64,000 nt of DNA from an uncultured Rubripirellula sp. (GTDB lineage: Bacteria; Planctomycetota; Planctomycetia; Pirellulales; Pirellulaceae): positions 1 to 64,000 of the forward strand of contig CALIBL010000036.1 in assembly GCA_938045805.1 (NCBI GenBank), in the 5' to 3' direction. Below, one piece after another: positions 46,362 to 55,560 of this stretch. A model generated the notes under the pieces. The model was not told the DNA's origin. It did not search any database and worked only from the letters and a program-made list of their open reading frames with translations. The first letter of the stretch is position 1, and every line of letters starts with the position of its first letter. Both the position numbers and the translations under genes were made by a program.

Positions 46362-47681
46362 ATGACAACGACGACGCTATCCACTTTTGATGCCGCGGGA
46401 TTCGAGAGTTTCCTGCAGGAACGTCAAGAACCGCAATGGCTCAAAGAGATGAGGCAGCAGGCGTGGAATCAGGCCGAAGCCATGCAGTGGCCGGAACGTC
46501 GCCACGAAGAGTGGCTGCGCACCGACATCCGCATGTTCCAAATCAATCGATTCGGAATCCCTTCCTCGGTTGCATCGGATGTGGAGCCAGAACAAGTTGC
46601 CGAGGCGCACCAACTGCGAGCAGGTGTTGAGACGGCTGGGCAGATCGAAACGCTCGACAGCCAAATCGTTAACGCCTCGCTGAAAGAGACGTGGAAAGAA
46701 CGTGGTGTCCTTTTTGGCTCGCTCGAAGATCATTGCGAATCCCAAGCGGATCTCGTCCGTGAATATCTTTTCAGTGTCACCAACACGGAGCACGACAAAT
46801 TCGCGGCCCTTCATGCAGCAACGTGGGCTGGCGGACAAATCCTTTACGTGCCTCGCGGAGTGGTGATTGATGAACCACTTCATATTGGCAGTGTTCTATC
46901 AGGCGGCGGAACAGACACCACACACACGCTCGTCATTCTTGAAGAAGGTGCCGAAGCAACACTACTTCACGAATGCAACTGCCTGGATCCTTCCGCAAGT
47001 GGCTTGCACCTCGGCGGCATTGAGATCATCCAAAAGCCCAATTCACACCTGCGTTATGTGAACCTTCAGGAGTGGGGTCACAAAACCTTTAATTTCGCAA
47101 TGCAGAAAGCCACCGTCGATCGCGATGCAACCCTGCAATGGACGCTCGCTGCGATGGGCTCACAGTTGACCAAGGTGAATCAATCCGTGGACCTTGTCGG
47201 CCCTGGAGCGAACAGTCAAGTCAATGGCGTGATGTTTACGGAAGCTCGACAACACATTGCCTATCACACCCTGCAGCATCACAAAGCCCCAAACTGCAGA
47301 AGTGATTTCCTTTACAAGTCGGCTCAACAGGACAACAGCCGCACTGTCTGGCGTGGGATGATCAAAGTTGATCCAGAAGCCCAGAAGACCGACGGCTATC
47401 AACGCAATGACAACCTCGTCCTCTCCAGCAACGCTCGAGCTGACTCGATCCCAGGTCTGGAAATCGAGGCAGACGATGTTCGTTGTACTCATGGCAGCAC
47501 GACTGCCAAAGTCGATGAAGAACAGATTTTCTACGCCCGATGTCGCGGATTCACACGGAAAGAGGCGACACGCATGATTGTCAGCGGGTTCTTCCAGCAA
47601 ATTTTTGACCGAATCACAATCGATAGTGTTAGGGACGCGTTAGGTGATGCGATTGCTAGGCAAGTGCGAGAGTATGATTGA
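46362..47681 (+). CDS. sufD: Fe-S cluster assembly protein SufD
   Basis: A 439-residue SufB paralogue. KFAALHAATWAGGQILYVPR (~147-166) aligns with the SufB core segment, and the C-terminal half has HHKAPNCRSDFLYKSAQQDN, SRTVWRGMIKVDPEAQKTDG and CTHGSTTAKVDEEQIFYARC (~364-383), with the conserved His (THGSTT) that SufD contributes to cluster assembly. It forms the SufBC2D complex with the two genes before it. The gap to sufB is 106 bases. Confidence 0.95.
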   Translation: MTTTTLSTFDAAGFESFLQERQEPQWLKEMRQQAWNQAEAMQWPERRHEEWLRTDIRMFQINRFGIPSSVASDVEPEQVAEAHQLRAGVETAGQIETLDSQIVNASLKETWKERGVLFGSLEDHCESQADLVREYLFSVTNTEHDKFAALHAATWAGGQILYVPRGVVIDEPLHIGSVLSGGGTDTTHTLVILEEGAEATLLHECNCLDPSASGLHLGGIEIIQKPNSHLRYVNLQEWGHKTFNFAMQKATVDRDATLQWTLAAMGSQLTKVNQSVDLVGPGANSQVNGVMFTEARQHIAYHTLQHHKAPNCRSDFLYKSAQQDNSRTVWRGMIKVDPEAQKTDGYQRNDNLVLSSNARADSIPGLEIEADDVRCTHGSTTAKVDEEQIFYARCRGFTRKEATRMIVSGFFQQIFDRITIDSVRDALGDAIARQVREYD

Positions 47682-47773
47682 CCGACGATTACATTGAAGC
47701 GAACGAAATTTACATTCGCTGCTCGCCTATTTACTTTTCCTCCTCCATCTTTTAATTATTCCTAGGGGATGCT

Positions 47774-48094
47774 ATGGCATTAGCAGAAGATAAGGTTCGT
47801 GAATCACTCAAACAGGTGATCGACCCTGAATTATTCGTGAACATCGTTGACCTCGGTCTTATTTATGTGGTCGAAGTGGGTGACGAAAACGAGGAAGGTC
47901 TTCATGACGTGAATGTTGAAATGACGATGACCAGTCCGATGTGCCCCGCGGGTCCACAATTGGTTTCCGGAGCGAAGAACGCGGTTGAAGGCTTAGAAGA
48001 AGTCGCAAGCTGCGAAGTCAAAGTGGTGATGGAACCTGCTTGGACTCCAGAAAAGATGACCGATGAAGCACGGGATCATCTCGGCATTTTCTAG
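47774..48094 (+). CDS. SufT-like metal-sulfur cluster protein (MIP18/DUF59)
   Basis: A 106-residue MIP18-family protein starting MALAEDKVRESLKQVIDPEL. The ligand region includes VNIVDLGLIYVVEV (~22-35) and MTMTSPMCPAGPQLV (~56-70), with Cys63 in the conserved MTxxxCP segment. C-terminally a second Cys is in EVASCEVKVVMEPAWTPEKM. SufT-type proteins help mature or traffic clusters in the SUF system. It sits 92 bases after sufD, with a ribosome site (gggg, 7 bases from ATG), so it belongs to the suf run. sufS and sufE/U are not in this cluster. Confidence 0.9.
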   Translation: MALAEDKVRESLKQVIDPELFVNIVDLGLIYVVEVGDENEEGLHDVNVEMTMTSPMCPAGPQLVSGAKNAVEGLEEVASCEVKVVMEPAWTPEKMTDEARDHLGIF

Positions 48095-48182
48095 TAGCGG
48101 ACAACCACCAGTTTGATTCCGCAGACAGATCTGGGGTGCGACGTGAATGACATGAAGCGTCCATATTAGAAAGAGTCCGCGG

Positions 48183-49286
48183 ATGAAGATCTTTATCGGC
48201 GAATACATTTGCGGTGGTGGCCTGCGAACACTCTCGCCGTCTGAAATCCAACCCTCTCTTCTACGTGAGGGTCGTGCAATGTTGTCCGCATTAATCGAGG
48301 ATGTTTCGCAATTCGCGGAGGTGACCACGGTTGTCGACTCCGCAGCTTTCGATGAAACATCGTCTCCTCTGCATGGTCACCTTTCGGCTCTCCATCCCCA
48401 TCGGATCAACCAATATCCTTGTGTGTCAATCGACTCCGAAGCGGATCTGATTCGTCAGTGGGAGCGAGTAGCCAGGTCTTGCGATTTTTCTCTCGTCATT
48501 GCACCTGAGACAGATGCAACGCTGCTCCGAATTGCAAGCTCTTTTCGCGACAACGACATAGAAGTTGTTGCTCCGAGCAATCAATTCATTAAAGCAGCAA
48601 GTGACAAGCGACAGACCGCCAAACACTTTCATGAGTCAAGCGTCCCTCACCCATTCACGACGTGGCTTCGTGACACGCCAAACGACACGGTCAAACATCT
48701 TGCCACAGAACGCGAACCCGAACCGAATCACCAGAGTCGGTCTTATCTGATCAAACCGTATGACGGCTGCGGATCCCAAGGAATCCAATGCTTTGATGCA
48801 TACCCAGACGCCTTGAATGATCTTGATCGTGATCAAGTTCTGCAAGAAAAAGTCGTTGGCCAGAATGTCTCCGTTGCTGTTATTTCAAACGACCAACAAA
48901 CCCATGTACTCCCCGCTGTCTCCCAGCGATTAAAAACGGGGACATTCGAATACCTCGGTGGAGAAGGACCACTAGGAAAAGTCCTGCAAGTCCGGGCAAG
49001 AGACCTTGCGATGAAAGCCTTGGATGCAATGCCGAAAGGCAGGCGTGGATTTGTCGGACTTGATCTCATCCTCGGGGATGCACAGGAGGATGACTATGTC
49101 ATTGAGATCAATCCACGCGTCACCACCTCTTACGTGGGTTTAAGAAAAATCATCAAGGGCAACCTTGCGGCGAGCCTGTTTGATCTAGAATTCGGATCCA
49201 CCATATGCCGCGAGCAAGAACCACTGGTTTGCTGGAATGCAGACGGATCCTTAGCACTACCATCGAACGCTGACCGAACCTCATGA
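48183..49286 (+). CDS. ATP-grasp enzyme, MfnD-like (methanofuran biosynthesis)
   Basis: A 367-residue ATP-grasp protein starting MKIFIGEYICGGGLRTLSPS. Family segments: HESSVPHPFTTWL (~148-160), YLIKPYDGCGSQGIQCFDA (~188-206, Lys and Gly-rich ATP loop), VLQEKVVGQNVSVAVIS (~218-234) and FVGLDLILG...YVIEINPRVTTSY (~290-320) with the Glu/Asn metal ligands. MfnD in methanogens ligates glutamate to tyramine. Its gene overlaps the next by four bases (ATGA), and the two next genes match MfnF and MfnE, so the same role is likely here; the substrate is inferred from context. Confidence 0.8.
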   Translation: MKIFIGEYICGGGLRTLSPSEIQPSLLREGRAMLSALIEDVSQFAEVTTVVDSAAFDETSSPLHGHLSALHPHRINQYPCVSIDSEADLIRQWERVARSCDFSLVIAPETDATLLRIASSFRDNDIEVVAPSNQFIKAASDKRQTAKHFHESSVPHPFTTWLRDTPNDTVKHLATEREPEPNHQSRSYLIKPYDGCGSQGIQCFDAYPDALNDLDRDQVLQEKVVGQNVSVAVISNDQQTHVLPAVSQRLKTGTFEYLGGEGPLGKVLQVRARDLAMKALDAMPKGRRGFVGLDLILGDAQEDDYVIEINPRVTTSYVGLRKIIKGNLAASLFDLEFGSTICREQEPLVCWNADGSLALPSNADRTS

Positions 49287-50407
49287 CAGCCCTTCCTGCT
49301 CACCGACTGCTTGGAATTGACATCGGCGGAGCCAACATCAAGTACGCATGCATCCAAGGGGAAGAGGCGACTGACCCTGATCGCTCTTTGTTGAGATCAA
49401 GAGTTGAAACTCGCTCCGTTTTTTTCCCAATGTGGAAAGACTACAAAGAACTAGCTAATCAACTGGCTCATGATCTCCACGAGAAATCTTGGGGAGAATT
49501 AATGGGTTGCGGAATCACCATGACGGGTGAACTTGCTGACTGCTTCTTTGATCGTGTCAGTGGGGTTCAACATATCGTGAATCAAGTGTGCCAAGCGTTG
49601 GAGCGACTTGCTCTACCTCGTCCACTTTTCTACGCGGTGGACGGTGCATTCCTATCTGCACAAGCAACGGGAGGCGTTGAAAACCTCCTTGCCGCTTCAA
49701 ATTGGCACGCACTGGGTAATTATGTCGCAAGAGTCCAAGCTACAGATTTCTACTTGATCGATATCGGGTCGACCACCACTGATCTCATTCCTATCGCTGA
49801 TGGCAAAGTAGCAACATCAGCAATCACTGACTTTGATCGACTTGCGGAAGGGTCCCTTGTGTACGTCGGCGGTGAACGGACGTCGGTCGCGATGTTGGTG
49901 GATAAGCTGACTTACCGCGGACAAGAAATCCCAGTGATGCGAGAACATTTCGCAACCATGGCCGATGTGCGTCTGTTGCTTGGAATACTTCCAGAGTCAG
50001 AGACCGACTGCGACACCGCGGATGGCACCTCTCTCACCATTCGCAACTCCACCAATCGCTTAGCAAGAATGATCGGACTGAGCGAGCATGAGGTTCGCCA
50101 AGAAGAAGCGATAAATCTTGCTGAGCAAATTCACCGAACCGCCAAAGCCAAGATAGCTGAAGGCCTCAATCAACTGAGCCAACGTTACGGGTCGCGAGAT
50201 CATTTTATGATTAGCGGCCACGCGGACGACCTAATTTCCTTACCACCTTCGACCGATCCATTACGTCTTGCTGATCTGTTTGGCATTGACGGTGCGAGAA
50301 ATGCTCCTGCTGTCGCGACTGCCAAACTGCTTGAGATGCACCTTTTATCAGCAGAACGATCCAACACGACATCGAGCGGTGGCCTTGGTCAAGGACAACT
50401 GAAATGA
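49283..50407 (+). CDS. H4MPT-linked C1 pathway protein, MfnF-like
   Basis: A 374-residue protein of the hydantoinase/oxoprolinase-like ASKHA fold. HRLLGIDIGGANIKYACI (~7-24) is the phosphate-1 motif, GCGITMTGELADCF (~72-85) and FYLIDIGSTTTDLIPI (~152-167) are the second motifs, and FDRLAEGSLVYVGGERT (~179-195) follows. This signature is that of H4MPT-linked C1 transfer pathway proteins; in methanogens MfnF couples the tyramine and furan halves of methanofuran. It overlaps the genes before and after by four bases each. Confidence 0.82.
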   Translation: MTALPAHRLLGIDIGGANIKYACIQGEEATDPDRSLLRSRVETRSVFFPMWKDYKELANQLAHDLHEKSWGELMGCGITMTGELADCFFDRVSGVQHIVNQVCQALERLALPRPLFYAVDGAFLSAQATGGVENLLAASNWHALGNYVARVQATDFYLIDIGSTTTDLIPIADGKVATSAITDFDRLAEGSLVYVGGERTSVAMLVDKLTYRGQEIPVMREHFATMADVRLLLGILPESETDCDTADGTSLTIRNSTNRLARMIGLSEHEVRQEEAINLAEQIHRTAKAKIAEGLNQLSQRYGSRDHFMISGHADDLISLPPSTDPLRLADLFGIDGARNAPAVATAKLLEMHLLSAERSNTTSSGGLGQGQLK

Positions 50408-51018
50408 TGAAACGTGTCATCAAACTCGGTGGCAGCTTTCTAACATGTCCCGACTTAGAATCTCGACTTCAGCGATGGCAAGAAACGGCTCCCCCCGCTC
50501 ATTGCCTGGCGATTGTGGGTGGCGGTGGACTGATCAACTCCATCCGAGAGATTGACGCGGTCGTACCGCTGGAAGAACAAACGACGCACTGGCGTTGTGT
50601 GGAGCTGCTCTCGCACACGTTTGAAATCATGAAGCAGCGTCTCGATTGGCCAACCATTGAGCGAGTTGAAGAACTCGAACACTGGATTCAAAATCCCCCG
50701 CCCCTTGGCAAGATCACGTTAGTTCGGGTTGACACTTTCTACCGATCTTCAGGTTCGCCAGTATGCGAGAGTAGCATTTGGAATTCACATGGAAGTGAAC
50801 TGCTGCCCGAAAACTGGAAGACCACAACGGATTCAATTGCTGCACTACTGGCTTGGGGGATTGATGCGAGCGAGTTAGTGATTTTAAAATCCTGCTCGAT
50901 CCCGCCTGAAGCATCACTCGCGCAGCTTGCTGAGTCGGGGATCGTCGATCAGGCGTTTCCCCACATTGCCAAGGAACTTCAAAACGTGCGAATTGAACAA
51001 CTCGCGGTTGATGGATGA
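50404..51018 (+). CDS. Amino acid kinase-family protein, MfnE-like
   Basis: A 204-residue small amino-acid-kinase-fold protein, MMKRVIKLGGSFLTCPDLES (KLGGS phosphate loop, residues 7-11) and HCLAIVGGGGLINSIREID (~38-56, second Gly-rich loop). TTDSIAALLAWGIDASELVIL (~138-158) matches the DsiaA segment of the family. In methanogens MfnE phosphorylates the furan methylamine phosphate in methanofuran biosynthesis. The gene is coupled by ATGA overlap with the MfnF-like gene and is convergent, with ten bases between, with the next lipoprotein. Confidence 0.82.
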   Translation: MMKRVIKLGGSFLTCPDLESRLQRWQETAPPAHCLAIVGGGGLINSIREIDAVVPLEEQTTHWRCVELLSHTFEIMKQRLDWPTIERVEELEHWIQNPPPLGKITLVRVDTFYRSSGSPVCESSIWNSHGSELLPENWKTTTDSIAALLAWGIDASELVILKSCSIPPEASLAQLAESGIVDQAFPHIAKELQNVRIEQLAVDG

Positions 51019-51028
51019 AGCGATCGAC

Positions 51029-52780
51029 TCAGGCAGGATCCTTTTCCGCTGTCTCGGGTAAAGATCGCTGGTAAAGTCTAGCTCGAATACGATTTCCGTG
51101 TTCCTGAGGGTCGCCATCGGTTTTATAAATTTCGATTACCCGATCAGATTCCCCGAGGTGCTCTAAACAACGAGCGAGGTTGTATCGAGCTGAAGGCTCC
51201 CACAATGACAACTGCGACTCGAGTAGAACACGTTTTGCAAACCAATTCTCGGATGTTTCATATCGTGCATCGTCGTACTGAAGAAGGCTAATCCAGTAGG
51301 TCGCAGTGCGTTTTCCACCTTTCATGATTTGCTGGGCTTGAGCTAACTGATTCTCGTACTGCTGTTGATCCATGCCCAGATCCCGACGAACGCCGTAAGC
51401 CTGCTGTAAATCGACATCCGTGCTCAGCTTATCGATTTCGAACTCAGGTGCGCGCTGTGCGAGATAGAGTGTTCTCGCTCCCTGAAAATCGCCGTTTTCC
51501 TCATCGCTGAATTGACCATGTAAATGCCTCCAACGCCCGAGCGATAATTCACGAGCCATATCAATTGGAGCATCAAGAATCGCCCACGTCGCGCGATACC
51601 AAAATGCCAACATCGGATCTCGCTCGGAAGCTTCAAGCATCTTTTGATGATACAAATCCGCCTTGATGGGCACGTCCCAAATGGCAACTCCAGCGATTCC
51701 CGGCACAGCATCAATTTGGTCACTTAAATCATCAAGATTCCGATGAATGATTAACCTGCGATCACCGGTTAGTCCGGACTCCAGGAACGCCATGCGAGCT
51801 GAAACAACCTCAGGTTGATAGTTCAATAGAGCGATCGACTGCTGCACGTCATCTTTTGACAAGGGGTATTCGAAAAAGCCCGGGATGTTCAGCCGACGCA
51901 TCACCGAAGCATCCTTGCGTGCTTGATCCAGCGTCGCAATCCCTTCCTGCCCTGGCCCCGGAATGTATGTACTCAAATTGGGCTCAAACAGGTAAACCTC
52001 ATTCGCAATCAACGCAGCAACACACCACGGCATCAACTCACCCGATTCGGCGTCTTGTCGAGCGAGAACGAACGCAGGGATGTCAGCTTGACGACATAAC
52101 TGAGTGAAGATTCCTGAACGCTGGAGCGAATCACCAATCCCTCGCCACAACGTTAAGTAGTCCGTCTGCCGATACCCCGCCCCTTGCAAGACCATCCCAA
52201 ATGGCATGTCTGGCGAGTTGAGACCGTTCGTCGGAACCTCCATCGGTTCATAGGCAACGTTGCGAACTGTCCAATCGAACAGGCGAGTGACCGTGCGAAG
52301 TTTATTGGCTTCACTTTCGCCTAACTCTTCGGCCTTCCCCGCAAGCCACGATTGCAATAGCGGATCGTCGCTCTGTGGCCGGTCAGCCCACTCCAGCACG
52401 CGACGAAAAAGATAGGAGTCTCGCAAATGGGGAATGTCACCGAGCTGAAAATTGGTTGAACCGAAGCGTTCCTCGAATTCCTCTGGTGATAACAATCCCT
52501 GGACCGACTTGAATGCCTCCGGCACCGCAACCTCTTCCACAACACGATCCGCCTTCCAGCGATTGAGATGATAAACCATCTGCTGACTCGCTTTTTGATC
52601 GTTGAGCTCCACGTAAGTCCGTAGCAACTCAAAGACCTCTCCCAAGTCATCCTGCTGCGACTGAGACTGCATCGCGTTCTGCCGCTTACTCTGGATTTTC
52701 CGAGCCTGCTCGAGATCACTACCACAACCGATCACGACGACCAAAGTGGAAAGCATTAAGCAGTGCGAAAGAGCTCTCAT
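51029..52780 (-). CDS. Lipoprotein with degenerate transglutaminase-like domain
   Basis: A 583-residue protein starting MRALSHCLMLSTLVVVIGCG at 52780; the lipobox VVIGC makes it a lipoprotein. A segment at ~125-270 resembles a transglutaminase-like fold: DWTVRNVAYEP, then IGDSLQRSGIFTQLCRQADI, where the position of the usual Cys nucleophile (GDCxxxA) is Ser, followed by PWCVAALIANEVYLFEPNLS where His and Asp would be expected. The C-terminal ~150 residues are helical with TPR-like repeats (ARYNLARCLEHLGESDRVIE). The catalytic residues appear lost, so it may be a binding or structural protein. It is convergent with the MfnE-like gene. Confidence 0.78.
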   Translation of the reverse strand: MRALSHCLMLSTLVVVIGCGSDLEQARKIQSKRQNAMQSQSQQDDLGEVFELLRTYVELNDQKASQQMVYHLNRWKADRVVEEVAVPEAFKSVQGLLSPEEFEERFGSTNFQLGDIPHLRDSYLFRRVLEWADRPQSDDPLLQSWLAGKAEELGESEANKLRTVTRLFDWTVRNVAYEPMEVPTNGLNSPDMPFGMVLQGAGYRQTDYLTLWRGIGDSLQRSGIFTQLCRQADIPAFVLARQDAESGELMPWCVAALIANEVYLFEPNLSTYIPGPGQEGIATLDQARKDASVMRRLNIPGFFEYPLSKDDVQQSIALLNYQPEVVSARMAFLESGLTGDRRLIIHRNLDDLSDQIDAVPGIAGVAIWDVPIKADLYHQKMLEASERDPMLAFWYRATWAILDAPIDMARELSLGRWRHLHGQFSDEENGDFQGARTLYLAQRAPEFEIDKLSTDVDLQQAYGVRRDLGMDQQQYENQLAQAQQIMKGGKRTATYWISLLQYDDARYETSENWFAKRVLLESQLSLWEPSARYNLARCLEHLGESDRVIEIYKTDGDPQEHGNRIRARLYQRSLPETAEKDPA

Positions 52781-53049
52781 CTTGCTGGACCATTCCGAGG
52801 GATAACGGGACGAACGTTTTTTGGCCGGACGATGCACCGAGGGGCTTAGAAAAGGCAGACCGACTCAGACTTCGTGAAAGTGTACGAGAAAACTGCGAAA
52901 TTCTACGTACGATTCCGTCTAAAGGGACACCATCCAACCATCTGCCTCTCGGAAAACCTTGGCTCTAAGCCGTGTGCCGATTTAAATGAATTTACCGAGT
53001 TGGAAAACGGTAATGGGTGTTACGTCTACTCAACACCAAAGGTTCACCG

Positions 53050-53907
53050 TCAAACACCATTCTGATCATCTGCCGAGTCGATCTGATCAATGGTTTCCCT
53101 TAGTCGCAGCAAGCGATCAATGAGAGGTGGAAACTGATCCAAAGGCACCATATTGGGGCCATCGCTGGGTGATTTTTCAGGATCAGGATGTGTTTCAAAA
53201 AAGAGTGCATCCACACCGATCGCGATTGCGGCTCGCGCCAACGGTTCCACCATTGCCCGGTTTCCACCAGTGGCTCCCCCGAGACCGCCGGGTTGCTGAA
53301 CGCTGTGAGTCGCATCAAAAACAACCGGCACACCGAGTTGACGCATCAGAACAAGTCCCTGCATGTCATTGACGAGCCTTCCATAACCGAAGAAGGTCCC
53401 GCGTTCGCACAGCATGACCCCTGCTGCGCCGCTTCCCATCACTTTATCCACCACGTAACGCATGTCGGTGGGCGCCATGAATTGCCCCTTTTTGACATTC
53501 AACGGGATTCCCGTCTTCGCTGCGGCAACAAGCAGATCGGTTTGACGAGCGAGAAATGCTGGAATCTGAATCAGTTGGCAAACCTGAGCAACACTTGCTG
53601 CTTGCTCAGGCAAATGTATGTCCGTGGTGGTAGGCAGTCCCGAACGCTTTGCAACCTCTTCGAGACATCTCAGGCCCTCCTCGATGCCCAGACCGCGATG
53701 GGAATCGAGACTTGTGCGATTGGCTTTATCGAATGACGCCTTGAATACGACCTGAAGATCCGAACGCTGATTCAGCACAGCAAGCACTTCGGCAATCCGC
53801 ATCGCTTGGTCCACCGACTCTAGAACGCACGGCCCCGCGATTAGCATCAATGGCTCAGATGCTCCGCAGCGATACTCTCCAACCGATACGACCCGTTTCG
53901 CATCCAT
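53050..53907 (-). CDS. kdsA: 3-deoxy-8-phosphooctulonate synthase (KDO-8-P synthase)
   Basis: A 285-residue enzyme that condenses phosphoenolpyruvate with arabinose 5-phosphate. It starts [20 protein letters not shown] and has [20 protein letters not shown] (~residues 20-39, GPCxxES), [18 protein letters not shown] (~56-73, PEP-binding Lys and Arg), [12 protein letters not shown] (~140) and [21 protein letters not shown] (~200), with [20 protein letters not shown] at the end. The Cys in AGPC suggests a metal-dependent type. It implies KDO and so a lipopolysaccharide-like outer membrane. No kdsB or lpx gene is near. Confidence 0.96.
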   Translation of the reverse strand: MDAKRVVSVGEYRCGASEPLMLIAGPCVLESVDQAMRIAEVLAVLNQRSDLQVVFKASFDKANRTSLDSHRGLGIEEGLRCLEEVAKRSGLPTTTDIHLPEQAASVAQVCQLIQIPAFLARQTDLLVAAAKTGIPLNVKKGQFMAPTDMRYVVDKVMGSGAAGVMLCERGTFFGYGRLVNDMQGLVLMRQLGVPVVFDATHSVQQPGGLGGATGGNRAMVEPLARAAIAIGVDALFFETHPDPEKSPSDGPNMVPLDQFPPLIDRLLRLRETIDQIDSADDQNGV

Positions 53908-54103
53908 ACAAGATTCTCGTCCTAATAGGCATCAATTTCACAAACAGGAAACAACCTACCCATTACTGCGATTTGAACCAATCGCAACTCAGCATAATTC
54001 CCGTTGGTCAATTGCTCATCGAAAAGAGCAACCGAAGACAGACCGGAATCGAAACAGGCCGGTCGCCGCAACCTGAGATGAGGGAAAATCAGCTAAAACG
54101 GTC

Positions 54104-55144
54104 TTAGCGAGTTACCGTTTCGCCAGGTGACAAAGCCGTACGATCGGGGGAATCTGCTGCTGGAAAGACCGGCGAGGTTTCCGGTTCCAAAGACGCTCGC
54201 CGCCCCTCCATCTCGCTCGAATCGAGCAGCGACGCTGGAACCTCACCGTCTTCTTCTTCGAACAGCTCGCGGAAGACCTTGGCAGAAGGTTTTGAAGCTA
54301 CCTTGCCAATCAAATCGATGAAGTCTTGACGGGTTGTTGCATCCACCTGCGAGATACGTTTTGCAACATCAATCATGGCAGCCGTATTTTGCTGCGAAGC
54401 CAATGAGACCTGAGACATGAAGCGAGCGGTTTCAACGAAGTTGTAGTCGGCCGAGCGACCAATCAGACCGCTGAGTGTTCTCGCAATCAGGTCAGCCCCC
54501 AAGTTATCGATCTGCACGAAACAGTCGATCGTTCCGGTCACCGTAGTTTGCCCGTGAATTCCCGTTGCGTAGCTGCTGCGAACCACAAAGACACCCCGAC
54601 CGCGGATCTTTCCAGCGACCATCGGTCCATCATAACTCCCTTCCGCGGTGTAAAGGTGGAGTGATGTGTCGCCGTAAACGAGATCGACATCACACTGAGT
54701 GCCACTCCCATCGTTCGCACGCAGGTGATAGGGATCCAGCCTTTCTGTTTGCACCTGGGTGATTCCCATCAACTCCCACACACCGACCATCACTTCGGGT
54801 TGTCGAGTCAAGAAAAGAAACATCTCCGGATCGCAAGCGATCGCTTGGGTGGGCAACCGACGGTAGAGGGTCGGTGAATTTGCAATTGACAGGATCTTGT
54901 CTTTTGCATCGCTGGTGAGCCGATCGAGTGGCAGCTCAGAAATGATTTGCTGGCGTTGGTCGTAGGGACTTGGATTGGATCGGTTGATGCGGAAAAGTCG
55001 AAAAGGTTCCGTCGCCGAAGCGTGACGTCCAACCGTGGGAATGGCCAACCCACAAGAAATCAGGAGCACCGAGGCTACGGCGCACCGCAGCAGCGTACCT
55101 AGCGAACAGATCGCCGACGATTCTCGGTTGATTCCCCCCGGCAC
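54104..55144 (-). CDS. Secreted hypothetical protein, planctomycete type
   Basis: A 346-residue protein with a GTG start and an N-terminal signal (CAVASVLLISCGLAIPTVG, ~residues 21-39). The mature part begins ATEPFRLFRINRSNPSPYD, and has a mixed alpha/beta domain with DPEMFLFLTRQPEVMVGVWEL split by loops, LYTAEGSYDGPMVAGKIRG and FVVRSSYATG. The C-terminal ~80 residues are acidic, low complexity (EEDGEVPASLLDSSEMEG). There is no motif I can tie to a function. It is divergent from pgk with a 416-base gap. Confidence 0.72.
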   Translation of the reverse strand: MPGGINRESSAICSLGTLLRCAVASVLLISCGLAIPTVGRHASATEPFRLFRINRSNPSPYDQRQQIISELPLDRLTSDAKDKILSIANSPTLYRRLPTQAIACDPEMFLFLTRQPEVMVGVWELMGITQVQTERLDPYHLRANDGSGTQCDVDLVYGDTSLHLYTAEGSYDGPMVAGKIRGRGVFVVRSSYATGIHGQTTVTGTIDCFVQIDNLGADLIARTLSGLIGRSADYNFVETARFMSQVSLASQQNTAAMIDVAKRISQVDATTRQDFIDLIGKVASKPSAKVFRELFEEEDGEVPASLLDSSEMEGRRASLEPETSPVFPAADSPDRTALSPGETVTR

Positions 55145-55560
55145 CGATTCCCCCTGATCCTATGGCGTGAGCGATGCCGCCTTCCCCCAGAAAGCCCAAC
55201 CGCGGTGGATGGATTTTCTTGGTAAAGCCCCGCTGTGAAACGACCACCTTCCTGTAACAAGCACCTTGTCCGTCAAGACGCCTTTTCCCCACGAGGTGAC
55301 CCAGCACGCATGCCATCTTTGTGGGTTTTTCGGCCACCAAGCTCGGGAGAATTGAGAAAATCACAACATTCAGTCAGCTTGACGTTGGTGGGACTCGACA
55401 CTCGGCCAGGTTTTTCGATAATCCGCCTGTTGCGTGCTGTTTTGACTCAAGTCACGCATGGATTACAACCAAAATCGGCCGATCGGCCGACCCTTCTTAT
55501 TTCGGCAAATCGTGCCCAGTTTGGGAGCGTGAGCCACTTTCAGAATGCGAGCATTTTCTA
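55145..55560. other. Divergent region upstream of pgk
   Basis: These 416 bases carry the promoters of pgk and of the minus-strand secreted protein. The only structure I see is the palindrome at 55475-55490; TTGACT at 55442-55447 could be a -35 element for pgk but no good -10 follows. No gene is evident. Confidence 0.5.
55475..55490. promoter_or_regulatory. 16-bp perfect palindrome upstream of pgk
   Basis: TCGGCCGATCGGCCGA reads the same on both strands and is itself a direct repeat of TCGGCCGA. It lies 71-86 bases before the pgk start, after the TTGACT, and could be an operator or a stem. In a genome of moderate G+C such a sequence is unlikely to be random. Confidence 0.45.

Noticed and set aside
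52874..53065. 63-residue plus-strand frame between the lipoprotein and kdsA
   Set aside because: It overlaps the kdsA end, has no ribosome site and no homologous feel.
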